Shown: positions 36,380-46,900, counted from the stretch's first letter. The stretch is DNA of 64,000 bases from Nocardioides coralli (GCF_019880385.1 NZ_CP082273.1:2294001-2358000); one strand, 5' to 3'. Numbers and translations are program-made. The notes: a model not told the origin generated them from the letters alone.

Positions 36380-37324
36380 ATGACGACATCGGACACTCGG
36401 GGTCCGACGAGGGTCGCCCTGGTCGCGGGCGCGACCCGCGGTTGCGGCCGGGCGATCGCGGTCGAGCTCGCGCGGGCCGGCTTCCACGTCTATGCGACCG
36501 GCCGCTCCAGCCGTACCTCCGGCCGCTCGGAGATCGGTCGACCGGAGACGATCGAGGAGACCGGAGAGCTGGTCGCGCAGGTCGGGACGGGGACCGCGCT
36601 GGTCGTGGACCACGAGGACTCGTCAGCCGTGGCCGCCCTCGTCGCCCGCGTCGAGGCCGAGCACGGGCGGCTCGACGTGCTGGTCAACGACATCTTCGGG
36701 GGCGACCGCTACGCACAGTGGGACAAGCCGTTGTGGGAGCACGACCTCGAGGGCGGTTGGCGGATGCTGGGCATGGGGGTGCGCACCCACCTGGTCACCG
36801 CCCACCACGCGCTGCCGTTGATGCTGCGCACAGCCACTGCCGAGCTTCCCGGGCTGGTGATCGAGATGACCGACGGCACCTTCGAGGCGAACGCCGAGTT
36901 CCGGCAGGGCGTCGGGTTCTACTACGACCTGGTCAAGGCGAACGTGCAGCGGATCGTCGTCGGCCTGACCCACGAGCTGGCCGACCACCCCGTCACACCC
37001 CTGGCCGTCACGCCCGGCTGGATCCGGTCGGAGGCGATGCTCGAGAACTTCGGCGTGACCGAGGCGAACTGGGAGGACGCCCTCGAGCGGGTGCCCGGCT
37101 TCGCGATCAGCGAGTCTCCGACGTACGTCGGGCGCGGCGTCGCGGCGCTGGCCGGCGATCCCGGTCACGCGCGCTTCGCCGGGCGGAGCCTCACCTCCCA
37201 CGACCTGGCCGTCGAGTACGACGTCACCGACATCGACGGGTCGCAGCCCGACTGCTGGCGACTGATCGCCGACCACGGCTTCGGCGACGAGCACGGGCAG
37301 GTGGACGTGTCGGGCTACCGCTAG
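36380..37324 (+). CDS. Short-chain dehydrogenase/reductase
   Basis: A 314-residue NAD(P)-dependent oxidoreductase. The cofactor motif is [15 protein letters not shown], followed by a basic turn (ATGRSSR) that favours NADPH. The catalytic Tyr and Lys are in [13 protein letters not shown]. The usual NNAG motif is altered to VNDIFGG. The protein is longer than classic SDRs, with an insertion before the catalytic helix ([13 protein letters not shown]). The substrate is unknown. ATG 36380 has no clear ribosome site. It is divergent from the GNAT gene and lies on the plus strand within a minus-strand core cluster, so it looks inserted. Confidence 0.87.
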   Translation: MTTSDTRGPTRVALVAGATRGCGRAIAVELARAGFHVYATGRSSRTSGRSEIGRPETIEETGELVAQVGTGTALVVDHEDSSAVAALVARVEAEHGRLDVLVNDIFGGDRYAQWDKPLWEHDLEGGWRMLGMGVRTHLVTAHHALPLMLRTATAELPGLVIEMTDGTFEANAEFRQGVGFYYDLVKANVQRIVVGLTHELADHPVTPLAVTPGWIRSEAMLENFGVTEANWEDALERVPGFAISESPTYVGRGVAALAGDPGHARFAGRSLTSHDLAVEYDVTDIDGSQPDCWRLIADHGFGDEHGQVDVSGYR

Positions 37325-37777
37325 CTCGGCGCGACGCCGCTCCGGTCACGATCTCCACGACCAGGCGTGCGGACACGGAGACCAGACCATCGCAGCGCTC
37401 GATCTGGCCTCCCTAGGCTCGGTGCCGCACTGGCCGAAGGAGCGGCGGGCCACGCCGCTGGTTGTGTGCTCGCCGCATGGCCTCGGAGACGGCTCGGCAC
37501 GCGGGCACGCGGACATCTGCCGCGAGCTCGTCGCCGGCCTGGGTCCGCCGGATGCGGAGGACTACGGGGACACAGTTCGCTGGGCGGCGTACCTCGCGAG
37601 GGTCCAGGCTGCGGCTGAAGCCCACCGCGCATGACCGCAGCGCGAACGCGGCGAAAATCGGTGTTCGCGCAGGCATCTGGGGCTGACGTCACGTCGGGGT
37701 CACGATGCCCGGGATCTGCTGTGGATGAGGGGCCTTGAGCAGTCTGCGTTGTCAGTGGTCGCTGCTTGGGTAGGGGT
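37325..37777 (+). other. Gap with an unassigned 70-codon ORF, possible gene remnant
   Basis: In this 453-bp stretch only one open frame looks codon-biased. From GTG 37422 to the stop at 37634 it encodes 70 residues including RRATPLVVCSPHGLGDGSAR and ADICRELVAGLG. The same frame stays open upstream for about 30 codons (ACGHGDQTIAALDLASLG) without a start codon. This may be the 3' part of a decayed gene. I do not recognise the family. Nothing else is visible apart from the leader of the HNH gene. Confidence 0.4.
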
Positions 37778-39112
37778 ATGTCCAGCCTCGCCGTCACCGA
37801 GACCCCGGTCGTCGCCGACCGGTCGGTGCTGGCTGCCGCGAGCGCCGCGCTCCGGTCCCGGGCGGCGGCCGACGTCGCGCTGCTGATCGCCGCCGCCGAC
37901 TGGGGTCTGGCCCACCCGGCGACCGAGGACGTCCCGGCAGCGGGTCACGGTGAACGGGACCTGCACGGCGAGGGCGTGATGTCCTGCACGGCTGCCGGGA
38001 CGCCAGAGGTCGCCGAGTTCGCCCCGATGGAGCTCGCCGCCGCACTCGGCTGGACCTACGAGTCGGCCATGCTGCTGATGGCCGACGCCCTCGACCTGTC
38101 CCACCGGATGCCGCGACTGTGGCGGCTCGTCGTCGACCACGAGGTCCCGGTCTGGCTCGCGCGGCGCGCGGCCCAGCAGGCCCGCGACCTGTCGATGGAA
38201 GCCGCGGCGTACGCCGACCGGTTGCTGGCCTGGCAGTGGCGCCGGCTCAACCCCACGCGCGTCGACCGGCTGGTCGACGAGGCCCGGCTCTACCACGACC
38301 CCGACCTGGCGCAGGAGCAGGAGGGCGCCGCGCTCGCCGACCGTCATGCACGACTCCGGCCGACCGGGCACCCGCTCGTCACGGACCTCTGGCTGCGGCT
38401 CGACACCTCCGACGCGCTCGCCCTCGACCACACCATCGGCCGCGGAGCGGAGGCCCTCGCGGCGCTCGGTGATCCCGACGACCTGGAGATCCGCCGCGCG
38501 CGTGCTGCCGGGCTGCTCGCGAATCCGCAGGCCACCCTCGACCTCCTCACCGGCGGCACCGAGCAGCTTCCACCCGCCCCCGGGCTGGCGAGCAGCGCGA
38601 CGGTCGTGCTCCACGTCGCCCCCGACGACCTCGATCCCGCCGAGACCGGCGTCGCGCGGGTCGACCGGCTCGGTCCAGTCCTGGTCGACCGGATCACGAA
38701 GTGGCTGGCCGACTCGACGGTGACCATCAAGCCGGTCCTCGACCTGAGCCGAAGCGACGCCGTCGACCGCCACGACCCACCCACGTGGATGCGCGACCTC
38801 GTGGTCGCGCGCGACCCCTGGTGCGTCCACCCCGGCTGTCGACGCGACGCCGCGGCCTGCGACCTCGACCACATCGAGCCCTACGTCCCTCTGGACGACG
38901 GCGGCTCGCCCGGCCAGACCCGACCAGGGAACCTTGCTCCACTCTGCCGGGCCCACCACCGCGCCAAGACACACGGCGGCCACCATTACGTACGCCGTCC
39001 CGACGGCTCCTACCGGTGGACCCTGCCCAGCGGGCTCGTCCTGACGGTGCCGGCGACGCAAGCTCGTCCGCGACCTGTCCGCAAGCGACGAACCAGCCGC
39101 TCCGCACCCTGA
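37778..39112 (+). CDS. DUF222 / HNH endonuclease domain protein
   Basis: A 444-residue protein with an N-terminal DUF222 region (about residues 15-230, helical and Ala-rich) and a C-terminal HNH nuclease. The nuclease part has CVHPGCRRDAAACDLDHIEP, then an Asn in RPGNLAPLCRAHHRAKTH with the final His residues. A Cys pair suggests a zinc finger. This is a multicopy family in Nocardioidaceae and mycobacteria (13E12-like repeats) and is often considered mobile or selfish. Its biological role is not settled. ATG 37778 follows AGGGG. A strong hairpin spans its stop codon. Confidence 0.88.
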   Translation: MSSLAVTETPVVADRSVLAAASAALRSRAAADVALLIAAADWGLAHPATEDVPAAGHGERDLHGEGVMSCTAAGTPEVAEFAPMELAAALGWTYESAMLLMADALDLSHRMPRLWRLVVDHEVPVWLARRAAQQARDLSMEAAAYADRLLAWQWRRLNPTRVDRLVDEARLYHDPDLAQEQEGAALADRHARLRPTGHPLVTDLWLRLDTSDALALDHTIGRGAEALAALGDPDDLEIRRARAAGLLANPQATLDLLTGGTEQLPPAPGLASSATVVLHVAPDDLDPAETGVARVDRLGPVLVDRITKWLADSTVTIKPVLDLSRSDAVDRHDPPTWMRDLVVARDPWCVHPGCRRDAAACDLDHIEPYVPLDDGGSPGQTRPGNLAPLCRAHHRAKTHGGHHYVRRPDGSYRWTLPSGLVLTVPATQARPRPVRKRRTSRSAP

Positions 39113-39130
39113 CCGGACGCCCGGTCAGGG
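39107..39130. terminator. Perfect 10-bp bidirectional terminator hairpin
   Basis: CCCTGACCGG pairs perfectly with CCGGTCAGGG over a 4-nt loop. The TGA stop of the HNH gene lies in the left arm, and the ispG stop is 20 bp to the right. It can serve both convergent genes. Confidence 0.75.
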
Positions 39131-39150
39131 GCAGCGGTGTGCGCCGGGCT

Positions 39151-40302
39151 CTACGACACCGACACGTTGGCCTGGCTGCCCTCGACGACGTCCATGTCCT
39201 CGGCGATCCGCATCGCCTCTTCGATGAGGGTCTCCACGATCTTGCTCTCGGGCACGGTCTTGATGACCTCGCCCTTGACGAAGATCTGACCCTTGCCGTT
39301 GCCGGAGGCCACGCCGAGATCGGCTTCGCGGGCCTCGCCGGGCCCATTGACGACGCACCCCATCACGGCGACGCGCAGCGGCACCTCGAGCCCGTCGAGC
39401 CCGGCGGTCACCTCGTCGGCCAGCTTGTAGACGTCGACCTGGGCCCGGCCGCAGCTCGGGCAGGAGACGATCTCGAGGCGGCGGGGCCGCAGGTTGAGCG
39501 ACTCCAGGATCTGCAGCCCGACCTTGACCTCCTCGACCGGCGGCGCCGACAGCGACACCCGGATGGTGTCGCCGATCCCCTTGCTGAGCAGGGCACCGAA
39601 GGCGACGCTCGACTTGATCGTCCCCTGGAACGCCGGCCCGGCCTCCGTCACGCCGAGGTGGAGCGGCCAGTCGCCGGCCTCGGCCAGCAGCTCGTAGGCG
39701 CGCACCATCACGACGGGGTCGTTGTGCTTCACCGAGATCTTGAAGTCGCGGAAGCCGTGCTCCTCGAACAGGCTCGCCTCCCACACCGCCGACTCCACCA
39801 GCGCCTCCGGGGTGGCCTTGCCGTACTTCTCCAGCAGCCGCTTGTCGAGCGAGCCGGCGTTGACCCCGATCCGGATCGACGTGCCGTGGTCGGAGGCCGC
39901 CTGCGCGATCTCCTTGACCTGGTCGTCGAACTTCTTGATGTTGCCGGGGTTGACGCGCACGGCCGCGCAGCCGGCCTCGATCGCCTGGAAGACGTAGCGC
40001 GGCTGGAAGTGGATGTCGGCGATGACCGGGATCTGGCTCTTCTGCGCGATCGCCGGCAGCGCCTCCGCGTCGTCGGCACTCGGGCACGCGACCCGGACGA
40101 TGTCGCACCCGGAGGCGGTCAGCTCCGCGATCTGCTGGAGGGTGGAGTTGATGTCGGCCGTCAGCGTCGTGGTCATCGACTGCACCGAGATGGGGTGGTC
40201 GCTGCCCACACCCACCGCCCCGACCTTGATCTGGCGCGTCTGACGACGCGGCGCCAGCACCGGCGGGGGTGCCTCGGGCATGCCCAGGTTGATCTCGGTC
40301 AT
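39151..40302 (-). CDS. ispG: 4-hydroxy-3-methylbut-2-enyl diphosphate synthase (flavodoxin)
   Basis: IspG (GcpE) catalyses the reductive ring opening of MEcPP to HMBPP in the MEP isoprenoid pathway. The 383-residue protein has the barrel core ([27 protein letters not shown]) and the iron-sulphur cysteines in SCPSCGR and [14 protein letters not shown] 40302 is supported by TAACCT 7 nt upstream, so the gene probably has its own leaderless promoter although rseP and dxr lie just upstream on the same strand. With dxr it supplies two steps of the same pathway. Confidence 0.97.
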   Translation of the reverse strand: MTEINLGMPEAPPPVLAPRRQTRQIKVGAVGVGSDHPISVQSMTTTLTADINSTLQQIAELTASGCDIVRVACPSADDAEALPAIAQKSQIPVIADIHFQPRYVFQAIEAGCAAVRVNPGNIKKFDDQVKEIAQAASDHGTSIRIGVNAGSLDKRLLEKYGKATPEALVESAVWEASLFEEHGFRDFKISVKHNDPVVMVRAYELLAEAGDWPLHLGVTEAGPAFQGTIKSSVAFGALLSKGIGDTIRVSLSAPPVEEVKVGLQILESLNLRPRRLEIVSCPSCGRAQVDVYKLADEVTAGLDGLEVPLRVAVMGCVVNGPGEAREADLGVASGNGKGQIFVKGEVIKTVPESKIVETLIEEAMRIAEDMDVVEGSQANVSVS

Positions 40303-40309
40303 GGGCGCA

Positions 40310-40315
40310 AGGTTA
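40310..40315 (-). promoter_or_regulatory. Leaderless -10 box TAACCT for ispG
   Basis: TAACCT on the minus strand ends 7 nt before ATG 40302, in the 41-bp gap after rseP. Confidence 0.55.
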
Positions 40316-40343
40316 CTGACCGGCCCCGGCACGCCCGGAATCG

Positions 40344-41711
40344 TCAGGACTGCAGGCTGAGAGGTACGACGAGGTCGCCGATGATCAGCACGACACCCAG
40401 CACCAGCAACACCGACGCCATCACGTAGGCGACCGGGAGCAGCTTGGCGACGTCGACGTAGCCCGGGTCGGGTCGGCCGGTCAGCCGCGCCACTCCCCGG
40501 CGTACGGCCTCGAACAGCGCACCGGCGATGTGGCCACCGTCGAGAGGCAGCAGCGGCACGAAGTTGAACATGCCGATGAAGAAGTTGAAGCCCGCGATCA
40601 GCATCAGCAGGAAGATCGTCTTCTCCAGGGCGGGGAAGCCCTCGTGCGAGACCGTCTCGCCGGCCAGCCTGCCCCCGCCGACGATGCTCACCGGCCCGTT
40701 GGGGTCGCGCTCCTCGAGCCCGACGATGGCGCGGGCGACTCCCCAGACCTTGACCGGCAGCGTCCCGAGCGCCTGCACCGTCGCGACGGTCATCTCGCCC
40801 ATCTGGTCGAGGGTGTAGATCGGCCCGCCGGTGCCGAGCTCCGACTCCGGCACCACACCCAGGAAGCCGACCTGGACGAGCGTGTCGTCGGTCAGGCTGG
40901 TCGGTCGCATCTCGACGGTCGTGTTGGTCCGCAGCGTCACCAGCTCGCCGGCCCGGTCGACGACCATCACGGCCTCGCCGTCGTCGTTGGCGCGGATGAC
41001 CTCCTGCAGGGTCTCCCAGCTCGTGATCGGCGTCCCGTTGAAGGAGACGAACCGGTCACCCTCCCGCAGGCCCGCCGTCCGCGCCGGCGTGGGGTTCTCG
41101 CGCAGCTCCTCCGGTGTGCAGGCGCGCCCGTCCTCGGCCGCGGGCACGAGACACGGGGCGACCTCCTGGACCACGGGCTTGACCTGGAGGTCGCCCGGGT
41201 TGCCGTAGAGGGCGAAGACCGGCACGAAGATGAGGAACGCGATCGCGATGTTCACCGACGGCCCGCCGGCCATCACGATGACCTTCTTCCACCACGGCAT
41301 CTTGTAGAAGAGCCGGTCCTCGTCCCCGGGCTTGATGTGCTCCCACTCCGCGGCCCGCGCGTCCGAGATCAGCTGGGTGAACAGGCCGGTGTTGGACTTG
41401 CGCAGCCGGACCACGCGGTTGCCGTCGGCGTCGTAGACGGGGTTGCGGCGGTCCTCGTCGAGCTCCTCCGCCCCCGGGGGGAGCATGCCGACGATCTTGA
41501 CGAACCCGCCCAGGGGGATCGCCTTGATGCCGTACTCGGTCTCACCGACCTGCTTGCTCCACACCGTCGGTCCGAAGCCCACGAACCACTGGGTGACCTT
41601 GCCGCCGAACTTCTTCGCGGGGATGAGGTGCCCGAACTCGTGCAGCCCGATCGACACCAGGATGGCGACCACGAAGATCACCACGCCGAGGGTGTAGTAG
41701 AGCGCGGTCAT
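40344..41711 (-). CDS. rseP: Site-2 intramembrane metalloprotease RseP/Rip1 family
   Basis: A 455-residue membrane zinc protease that cuts anti-sigma factors and other transmembrane proteins; the mycobacterial counterpart is Rip1. The zinc motif is [19 protein letters not shown] in the first helix, and the second metal site is [12 protein letters not shown] near residue 395. A PDZ domain ([19 protein letters not shown]) lies between the membrane parts. Start ATG 41711 overlaps the dxr stop by 4 nt. The dxr-rseP-ispG order is standard for actinobacteria. Confidence 0.95.
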   Translation of the reverse strand: MTALYYTLGVVIFVVAILVSIGLHEFGHLIPAKKFGGKVTQWFVGFGPTVWSKQVGETEYGIKAIPLGGFVKIVGMLPPGAEELDEDRRNPVYDADGNRVVRLRKSNTGLFTQLISDARAAEWEHIKPGDEDRLFYKMPWWKKVIVMAGGPSVNIAIAFLIFVPVFALYGNPGDLQVKPVVQEVAPCLVPAAEDGRACTPEELRENPTPARTAGLREGDRFVSFNGTPITSWETLQEVIRANDDGEAVMVVDRAGELVTLRTNTTVEMRPTSLTDDTLVQVGFLGVVPESELGTGGPIYTLDQMGEMTVATVQALGTLPVKVWGVARAIVGLEERDPNGPVSIVGGGRLAGETVSHEGFPALEKTIFLLMLIAGFNFFIGMFNFVPLLPLDGGHIAGALFEAVRRGVARLTGRPDPGYVDVAKLLPVAYVMASVLLVLGVVLIIGDLVVPLSLQS

Positions 41712-42823
41712 GCGGTGGCCTCTGGTCCTTCGGTTCCGTGGATGCGGGCTGTGGCGGCGGTGCGGGCCCAGGCGTCAGCATCGAGCACGTCGCGGACGGT
41801 GAGCTCCACCTCCGAGGGTACGTCGTGGTCGGCCAGAACGGCTGCGATCGTCGGCACGATGTCGACGAAGGCGAGACGCCCCTCGTGGAAGGCGTCGACG
41901 CAGACCTCGTTGGCGGCGTTGTAGACCGCCGGGGCCGTGCTGCCGCGCTCGCCGGCCCGGTGGGCGAGCGCCACCGCCGGGAAGGCGTCGTGGTCCAGTG
42001 GCTCGAACCGCCAGTCGGCGGCGCGGGTCCAGTCGATCGGCGTCTCCGCGTCGGGCACCCGGTGGGGCCAGCCGAGCCCGAGCGCGATCGGGACCAGCAT
42101 CGTCGGGACGCCCAGCTGGGCGACCACGGCGCCGTCGACGAACTCGACCATCGAGTGGATCAGCTGCTGCGGGTGGACCACGACGTCGATCGCCGTGAGG
42201 GGGACGTCGAAGAGCAGGTGGGCCTCGATCACCTCGAGCCCCTTGTTGACCAGCGTGGCCGAGTTGGTGGTGATCACCCGTCCCATCGCGAAGTTCGGGT
42301 GCGCCAGGGCCTGCTCCGGGGTCACGTCTGCCAGCTGCTCCCGGGAACGGCCGCGGAACGGTCCCCCGCTCGCCGTGAGCACCAGCCGGCGTACCTCGTG
42401 CCGGCTGCCGGCGCGCAGGCTCTGGGCGATCGCGCTGTGCTCGCTGTCGACGGGGACGATCTGCCCCGGCGCGGCGCGCTCCTTCACCAGCGGGCCCCCG
42501 ATGATCAGGCTCTCCTTGTTGGCGAGCGCCAGCGTCGTCCCCGCCTCGAGCGCGGCCAGCGTCGGCCGCAGCCCGACGGCACCCGTGATGCCGTTGAGGA
42601 CGACGTCGGCGGCCATCCCGGCCGCCTCCACGCTGGCGTCCTCGCCGACACCGGAGTACGCCGGCGCGAACTCGGCCACCTGCTGCTCGAGGAGCGACGG
42701 GTTCGACCCGCCGGCGGTCAACCCGACGACCCGGAACCGGTCCGGGTTGGCTCGCACGAGGTCGAGGGCCTGGGTCCCGATCGAGCCGGTCGACCCGAGC
42801 ACCACCACGTCACGTCGCTGCAC
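41708..42823 (-). CDS. dxr: 1-deoxy-D-xylulose-5-phosphate reductoisomerase
   Basis: Dxr makes MEP from DXP with NADPH, the first committed step of the MEP pathway. The 371-residue protein starts [20 protein letters not shown] with the NADPH motif. Substrate and metal residues lie in [14 protein letters not shown] and [11 protein letters not shown], and [17 protein letters not shown] follows. GTG 42823 has GGAGG 8 nt upstream. It is coupled to rseP by an ATGA overlap. Confidence 0.97.
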   Translation of the reverse strand: MQRRDVVVLGSTGSIGTQALDLVRANPDRFRVVGLTAGGSNPSLLEQQVAEFAPAYSGVGEDASVEAAGMAADVVLNGITGAVGLRPTLAALEAGTTLALANKESLIIGGPLVKERAAPGQIVPVDSEHSAIAQSLRAGSRHEVRRLVLTASGGPFRGRSREQLADVTPEQALAHPNFAMGRVITTNSATLVNKGLEVIEAHLLFDVPLTAIDVVVHPQQLIHSMVEFVDGAVVAQLGVPTMLVPIALGLGWPHRVPDAETPIDWTRAADWRFEPLDHDAFPAVALAHRAGERGSTAPAVYNAANEVCVDAFHEGRLAFVDIVPTIAAVLADHDVPSEVELTVRDVLDADAWARTAATARIHGTEGPEATA

Positions 42824-42878
42824 GTGCCCATCCTCCCAAGCCCCCACCGGGACCACCGAGGAGGTGGCCGTCCGCGGG

Positions 42879-44210
42879 TCAGGCGGTGGCGGTGAAGGCC
42901 TCCGCGACGACGGCGAACGCCTCGTCGAGAAGGTCGTCGGTGGTGGCCAGGGGCGGCAGGAACCGGAAGACGTTGCCCCAGGTGCCGCACGTGAGGGTCA
43001 CGACCCCGGCCCGGTGGCAGGCCGCGTTGACGGCGGCGGCGCGCGCGGCGTCGGGCTCCGTGGTCCCGGGCACGCAGAGCTCGATCGCCATCATCGCGCC
43101 GCGACCCCGGATGTCGGCGACGACGGGATGCTCCGCGCGCAGCTTCTCCAGGTGCCCGCGGATCCGCTCCCCGACGGCCCGGGCGCGGGCGGGGAGGTCG
43201 TGCGTGCGCATCTCCTCGATGGCGCCCAGGGCGGCCGCGCAGGCGACCGGGTTCCCGCCGTAGGTGCCCCCGAGGCCACCGGCATGGACGCTGTCCATCA
43301 GCTCGGCACGTCCCGTCACGGCCGCCAGGGGGAGGCCGCCGGCCATCCCCTTGGCGGTGGTGACCAGGTCGGGCACGACGTCCTCGTGGTCACAGGCGAA
43401 CCAGTCGCCGGTCCGGCAGAACCCGGACTGGATCTCGTCGGCGATGAACACCACACCGCGCTCGCGGCACCACGACGCCAGGGCAGGCAGGAAGCCGGGT
43501 GCCGGGACGACGAAGCCGCCCTCGCCGAGGATCGGCTCGATCACGACGCAGGCCAGGTTGTCGGCGCCGACCTGCTTGTCGAGGACGTCGACCGCGCGGG
43601 CCGCGGCCTCGTCGCCGGACAGGCCGTCACGGAAGGGGTAGGACAGGGGCGCGCGGTAGACCTCACCCGCGAACGGCCCGAAGCCGTGCTTGTAGGGCAT
43701 GTTCTTGGCCGTCATCGCCATCGTCAGGTTGGTGCGGCCGTGGTAGGCGTGGTCGAAGACGCCCACGGCGTCACGGCCGGTGGCCACCCGCGCGATCTTG
43801 ACGGCGTTCTCGACCGCCTCGGCACCCGAGTTGAACAACGCGGACTTCTTGGCGTGACCGCCGGGCGTGAGGTCGGCGAGCTCGGCACACACGTCCACGT
43901 AGCCGTCGTACGGCGTGACCATGAAGCAGGTGTGGGTGAAGGCGTCCACCTGCTCGTGCACCCGGCGCACCACCGCGGGAGCGGCGTTGCCGACCGTCGT
44001 GACGGCGATGCCCGAGGCGAGGTCGATCAGCGAGTTGCCGTCGACGTCGACGAGCACCCCACCGCCGGCCTCGGCGACGAAGACCGGGAGGGCGTTGCCG
44101 ACGCCGTCGGCGACCAGGGACTGCTTGCGAGCCAGCCGTGCCTGCGACTCCGGCCCCGGCACGGCCGTCACCAGCCGCCGCTCCTGTGGCAGGCCAGGAC
44201 CGCCGCTCAC
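42879..44210 (-). CDS. gabT: Class III aminotransferase, 4-aminobutyrate:2-oxoglutarate type
   Basis: A 443-residue PLP enzyme that probably moves the amino group of GABA to 2-oxoglutarate, giving succinic semialdehyde. The PLP lysine is about K287 in [14 protein letters not shown]. Other landmarks are [32 protein letters not shown] and [19 protein letters not shown] 44210 overlaps the stop of the saccharopine-dehydrogenase-like gene as GTGA, so three catabolic genes are read as one unit. Its place in a polyamine island supports GABA as substrate; lysine-derived omega-amino acids are alternatives. Confidence 0.88.
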   Translation of the reverse strand: MSGGPGLPQERRLVTAVPGPESQARLARKQSLVADGVGNALPVFVAEAGGGVLVDVDGNSLIDLASGIAVTTVGNAAPAVVRRVHEQVDAFTHTCFMVTPYDGYVDVCAELADLTPGGHAKKSALFNSGAEAVENAVKIARVATGRDAVGVFDHAYHGRTNLTMAMTAKNMPYKHGFGPFAGEVYRAPLSYPFRDGLSGDEAAARAVDVLDKQVGADNLACVVIEPILGEGGFVVPAPGFLPALASWCRERGVVFIADEIQSGFCRTGDWFACDHEDVVPDLVTTAKGMAGGLPLAAVTGRAELMDSVHAGGLGGTYGGNPVACAAALGAIEEMRTHDLPARARAVGERIRGHLEKLRAEHPVVADIRGRGAMMAIELCVPGTTEPDAARAAAVNAACHRAGVVTLTCGTWGNVFRFLPPLATTDDLLDEAFAVVAEAFTATA

Positions 44211-45451
44211 GGCTGCAGCTCCATGACGCCCCACGGAGAGCCGTAGTCCTTGAGCAGGTCGAGGAACGGGACGGCGTCGAAGGCCTCCGGACCCAGAACA
44301 CCCGCACCCGCCCAGGTACCGCGGGCGATCAGCTCGAGCGCCACGACCGGGTTGATGGCGGTCTGCCAGACGACGCACTGGTGCCCGTACTCCGCCATGG
44401 CCCACTCGTTGTCGACCACGTGGTAGAGGTACGTCGAGCGCGGCTGCCCGTCCGTGCCGGTGCCGGTCACCCACAGCCCCGCGCAGGTCTTGCCGGTCAT
44501 GCGGGGCCCGACGGTCGCGGGGTCGGGCAGCACCGCGGCGACGACGTCACGCGGGCTGACCTCGACGCCCTTGACCCTGACCTTGTCGGTGCGGTCGAGG
44601 CCCAGGGTGTTGAGCACCTTGAGGATGTTGATGAACTCGTCGCCGAGGCCGTACTTGAAGGTGACCCGCTTGCAGTCCACCCAGCGCGGCATCAGGAGCA
44701 CCTCCTCGTGCTCCACGTTGACGCACTCGACCGGCCCGATGCCCTCGGGGAAGTCGAAGACCTCGGGCTCGCTGAACGGTGGGGTCGTGAACCAGCCGCC
44801 GTCGACGTGGGCACTGGCCTTCTCCCAGATCACCGGCGGGTTGAGGCACTCCTCGATCGTGGTCCACATCGAGAACGACGGGGCGAAGATCTCGTTGCCG
44901 TCGTCGTCGGTCACGACCAGGTTGGCGCCGTCGCGCGTGCCGAGCTCGTCGATGTCGCTGAACAGGTGGTCGGCGGCGTACCGGGCGAAGACGTCGGAGA
45001 GCCCGGGCTCCACGCCCATCCCCACGAGCGCGAGCCGACCGGCGCTCTCCCACTCCCCCGCGACGGCGAACTGCTCGTCGCCGAGCTTGACCCCGCACTT
45101 GGCGTAGGGGGTGTCCGGGTGGGGCTTGCTGAGCGACATCGCCATGTCGACGTAGTCGGCCCCGGCTGCGTACGCGCCGTTGAACACCGGCATGTTGAAG
45201 ACCGGGTCGACGGCGTTCATGACGTGCGTGATGCCGTGGTCACGGCACAGCGCCTCGACCGACTCCTGGGAGGAGGCGTCGACCTGTGCCGCGGTGAAGC
45301 GCCCGTCGGTCGCGGCCGCCTTCTCCGCGCGGCCCAGGTCGTAGTCGGCGACGACGATCGTCTCGAAGAAGTCGCGTCGCGCGGCGATGGCGGTGAAGGC
45401 TCCGCCCACACCCCCGGCGCCGACCAGCAGGATCCTCATCTGGTCACTCAC
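44207..45451 (-). CDS. Saccharopine dehydrogenase-like oxidoreductase
   Basis: A 414-residue protein of the LYS9/saccharopine dehydrogenase-like superfamily, which includes carboxynorspermidine dehydrogenase and homospermidine synthase. The cofactor motif is ILLVGAGGVGGAFTAIAARR. THVMNAVDPVFNMPVFNGAY and ALVGMGVEPGLSDVFARYA are the core blocks. It is translated with the flanking aldehyde dehydrogenase (8-nt overlap) and gabT genes. A role in making or splitting an N-carboxyalkyl polyamine conjugate is an inference from these neighbours. GTG 45451 is taken; ATG 45439 is an alternative. Confidence 0.8.
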   Translation of the reverse strand: MSDQMRILLVGAGGVGGAFTAIAARRDFFETIVVADYDLGRAEKAAATDGRFTAAQVDASSQESVEALCRDHGITHVMNAVDPVFNMPVFNGAYAAGADYVDMAMSLSKPHPDTPYAKCGVKLGDEQFAVAGEWESAGRLALVGMGVEPGLSDVFARYAADHLFSDIDELGTRDGANLVVTDDDGNEIFAPSFSMWTTIEECLNPPVIWEKASAHVDGGWFTTPPFSEPEVFDFPEGIGPVECVNVEHEEVLLMPRWVDCKRVTFKYGLGDEFINILKVLNTLGLDRTDKVRVKGVEVSPRDVVAAVLPDPATVGPRMTGKTCAGLWVTGTGTDGQPRSTYLYHVVDNEWAMAEYGHQCVVWQTAINPVVALELIARGTWAGAGVLGPEAFDAVPFLDLLKDYGSPWGVMELQP

Positions 45452-46886
45452 CGATGAACGACATGACGTGCTTGATCCGGGTGTAGTCCTCCAGGCCGTA
45501 CATCGACAGGTCCTTGCCGTAACCGGAGTGCTTGAAGCCGCCGTGGGGCATCTCGGAGACGAAGGGGATGTGGGTGTTGATCCACACCGCGCCGAAGTCG
45601 AGCCGGCGGGACACCCGCATCGCCCGGGCGTGGTCCTTGGTCCACACGCTGGAGGCCAGGCCGTACTGCACGCCGTTCGCCCAGCGCAACGCCTCGGCCT
45701 CGTCGCTGAACTTCTGGACGGTCATGACGGGACCGAAGATCTCGGTCTGGATCTGCTCGTCGTCCTGCCGCAGGCCCGAGAGCACGGTGGGCTCGTAGTA
45801 GTAGCCGCGGTCGCCCTGACGGGTGCCCCCGGTCTCGACGCTCGCGTGGTCGGGCAGCCGGTCGACCATGCCGCTGACGTGGCTGAGCTGGTTGGCGTTG
45901 TTGAGGGGGCCGTAGTAGGTGCCCTCAGCGGTCGGGTCACCGGTCGGCATGCCCTTGGCGGCCTCGGCCAGCGCGGCGACGAACTCGTCGTGGACGCCGG
46001 GGGCGGCGAGCACCCGGGTGGCCGCGGTGCAGTCCTGGCCGGCGTTGAAGAGCCCCGCCCCGGCGATGCCCTCGGCTGCCGCCGCGATGTCCGCGTCGTC
46101 GAACACGATGACCGGCGCCTTGCCGCCCAGCTCCAGGTGAACACGCTTGAGGTCCTTGGCCGCGGAACCGGCGACCTCCATGCCCGCCCGCACGGAGCCG
46201 GTGATGGCGACCATCTGCGGGGTGGGGTGCTCCACCAGCGCGCGGCCGGTGTCCCGGTCGCCGCACACCACGTTGAGGACGCCCTTGGGCAGGAACTCCT
46301 GCGCGATCTCGGCCAGCAGCGTGGAGCTCGCGGGGGTCGTGTCGCTGGGCTTGAGGACGACGGTGTTGCCCGCGGCCAGGGCCGGCGCGATCTTCCAGAT
46401 CATCATGAGCAGGGGGTAGTTCCACGGCGTCACCTGACCCACGACGCCGATGGGCTCCCGGCGTACCCACGAGGTGTGGTCGGCCATGTACTCGCCCGCC
46501 GCGCGTCCCTCGAGCACCCGCGCGGCGCCGGCGAAGAACCGGAAGTGGTCGGAGGCGTAGGGCATCTCCTCATCCATGGTCAGCCCGCGCGGCTTGCCGG
46601 TGTCGCGGCACTCGACCTCGTTGATCTCGTCGATGCGTGACTCGATCGCGTCCGCGAGCTTGAGCAGCGCGTTGGAGCGGTCCTGCGGGGTCGCGTAGCC
46701 CCAGCCGTCGAAGGCACGCTCGGCGGCGGCGTAGGCCCGGTCGAGGTCCTCGGTCCCCGACATCGGTGCCGTCGCATAGGGCTCGCCGGTGGTCGGGTCG
46801 ACGACGTCGTAGGTCTCTCCCGAGGCCGCGTCGACGGGCTCGCCGTCGATGATGTTGCGGAACCTGGTCGGTGTCGTGTCAGCCAT
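45444..46886 (-). CDS. patD: Aldehyde dehydrogenase, gamma-aminobutyraldehyde dehydrogenase-like
   Basis: A 480-residue NAD(P)-dependent aldehyde dehydrogenase expected to oxidise 4-aminobutanal, from putrescine deamination, to GABA. The catalytic cysteine is in FNAGQDCTAATRVL and the general-base glutamate in VHLELGGKAPVIV. GQVTPWNYPLLMMIWKIAPAL is the cofactor-side block. Betaine-aldehyde dehydrogenase is a close alternative. ATG 46886 follows a region with an inverted repeat CCTAC-N7-GTAGG (46907-46923), a likely operator. It is first in the operon with the saccharopine-like gene and gabT. Confidence 0.85.
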   Translation of the reverse strand: MADTTPTRFRNIIDGEPVDAASGETYDVVDPTTGEPYATAPMSGTEDLDRAYAAAERAFDGWGYATPQDRSNALLKLADAIESRIDEINEVECRDTGKPRGLTMDEEMPYASDHFRFFAGAARVLEGRAAGEYMADHTSWVRREPIGVVGQVTPWNYPLLMMIWKIAPALAAGNTVVLKPSDTTPASSTLLAEIAQEFLPKGVLNVVCGDRDTGRALVEHPTPQMVAITGSVRAGMEVAGSAAKDLKRVHLELGGKAPVIVFDDADIAAAAEGIAGAGLFNAGQDCTAATRVLAAPGVHDEFVAALAEAAKGMPTGDPTAEGTYYGPLNNANQLSHVSGMVDRLPDHASVETGGTRQGDRGYYYEPTVLSGLRQDDEQIQTEIFGPVMTVQKFSDEAEALRWANGVQYGLASSVWTKDHARAMRVSRRLDFGAVWINTHIPFVSEMPHGGFKHSGYGKDLSMYGLEDYTRIKHVMSFIGE

Positions 46887-46900
46887 GGGCCGACAGTAGT

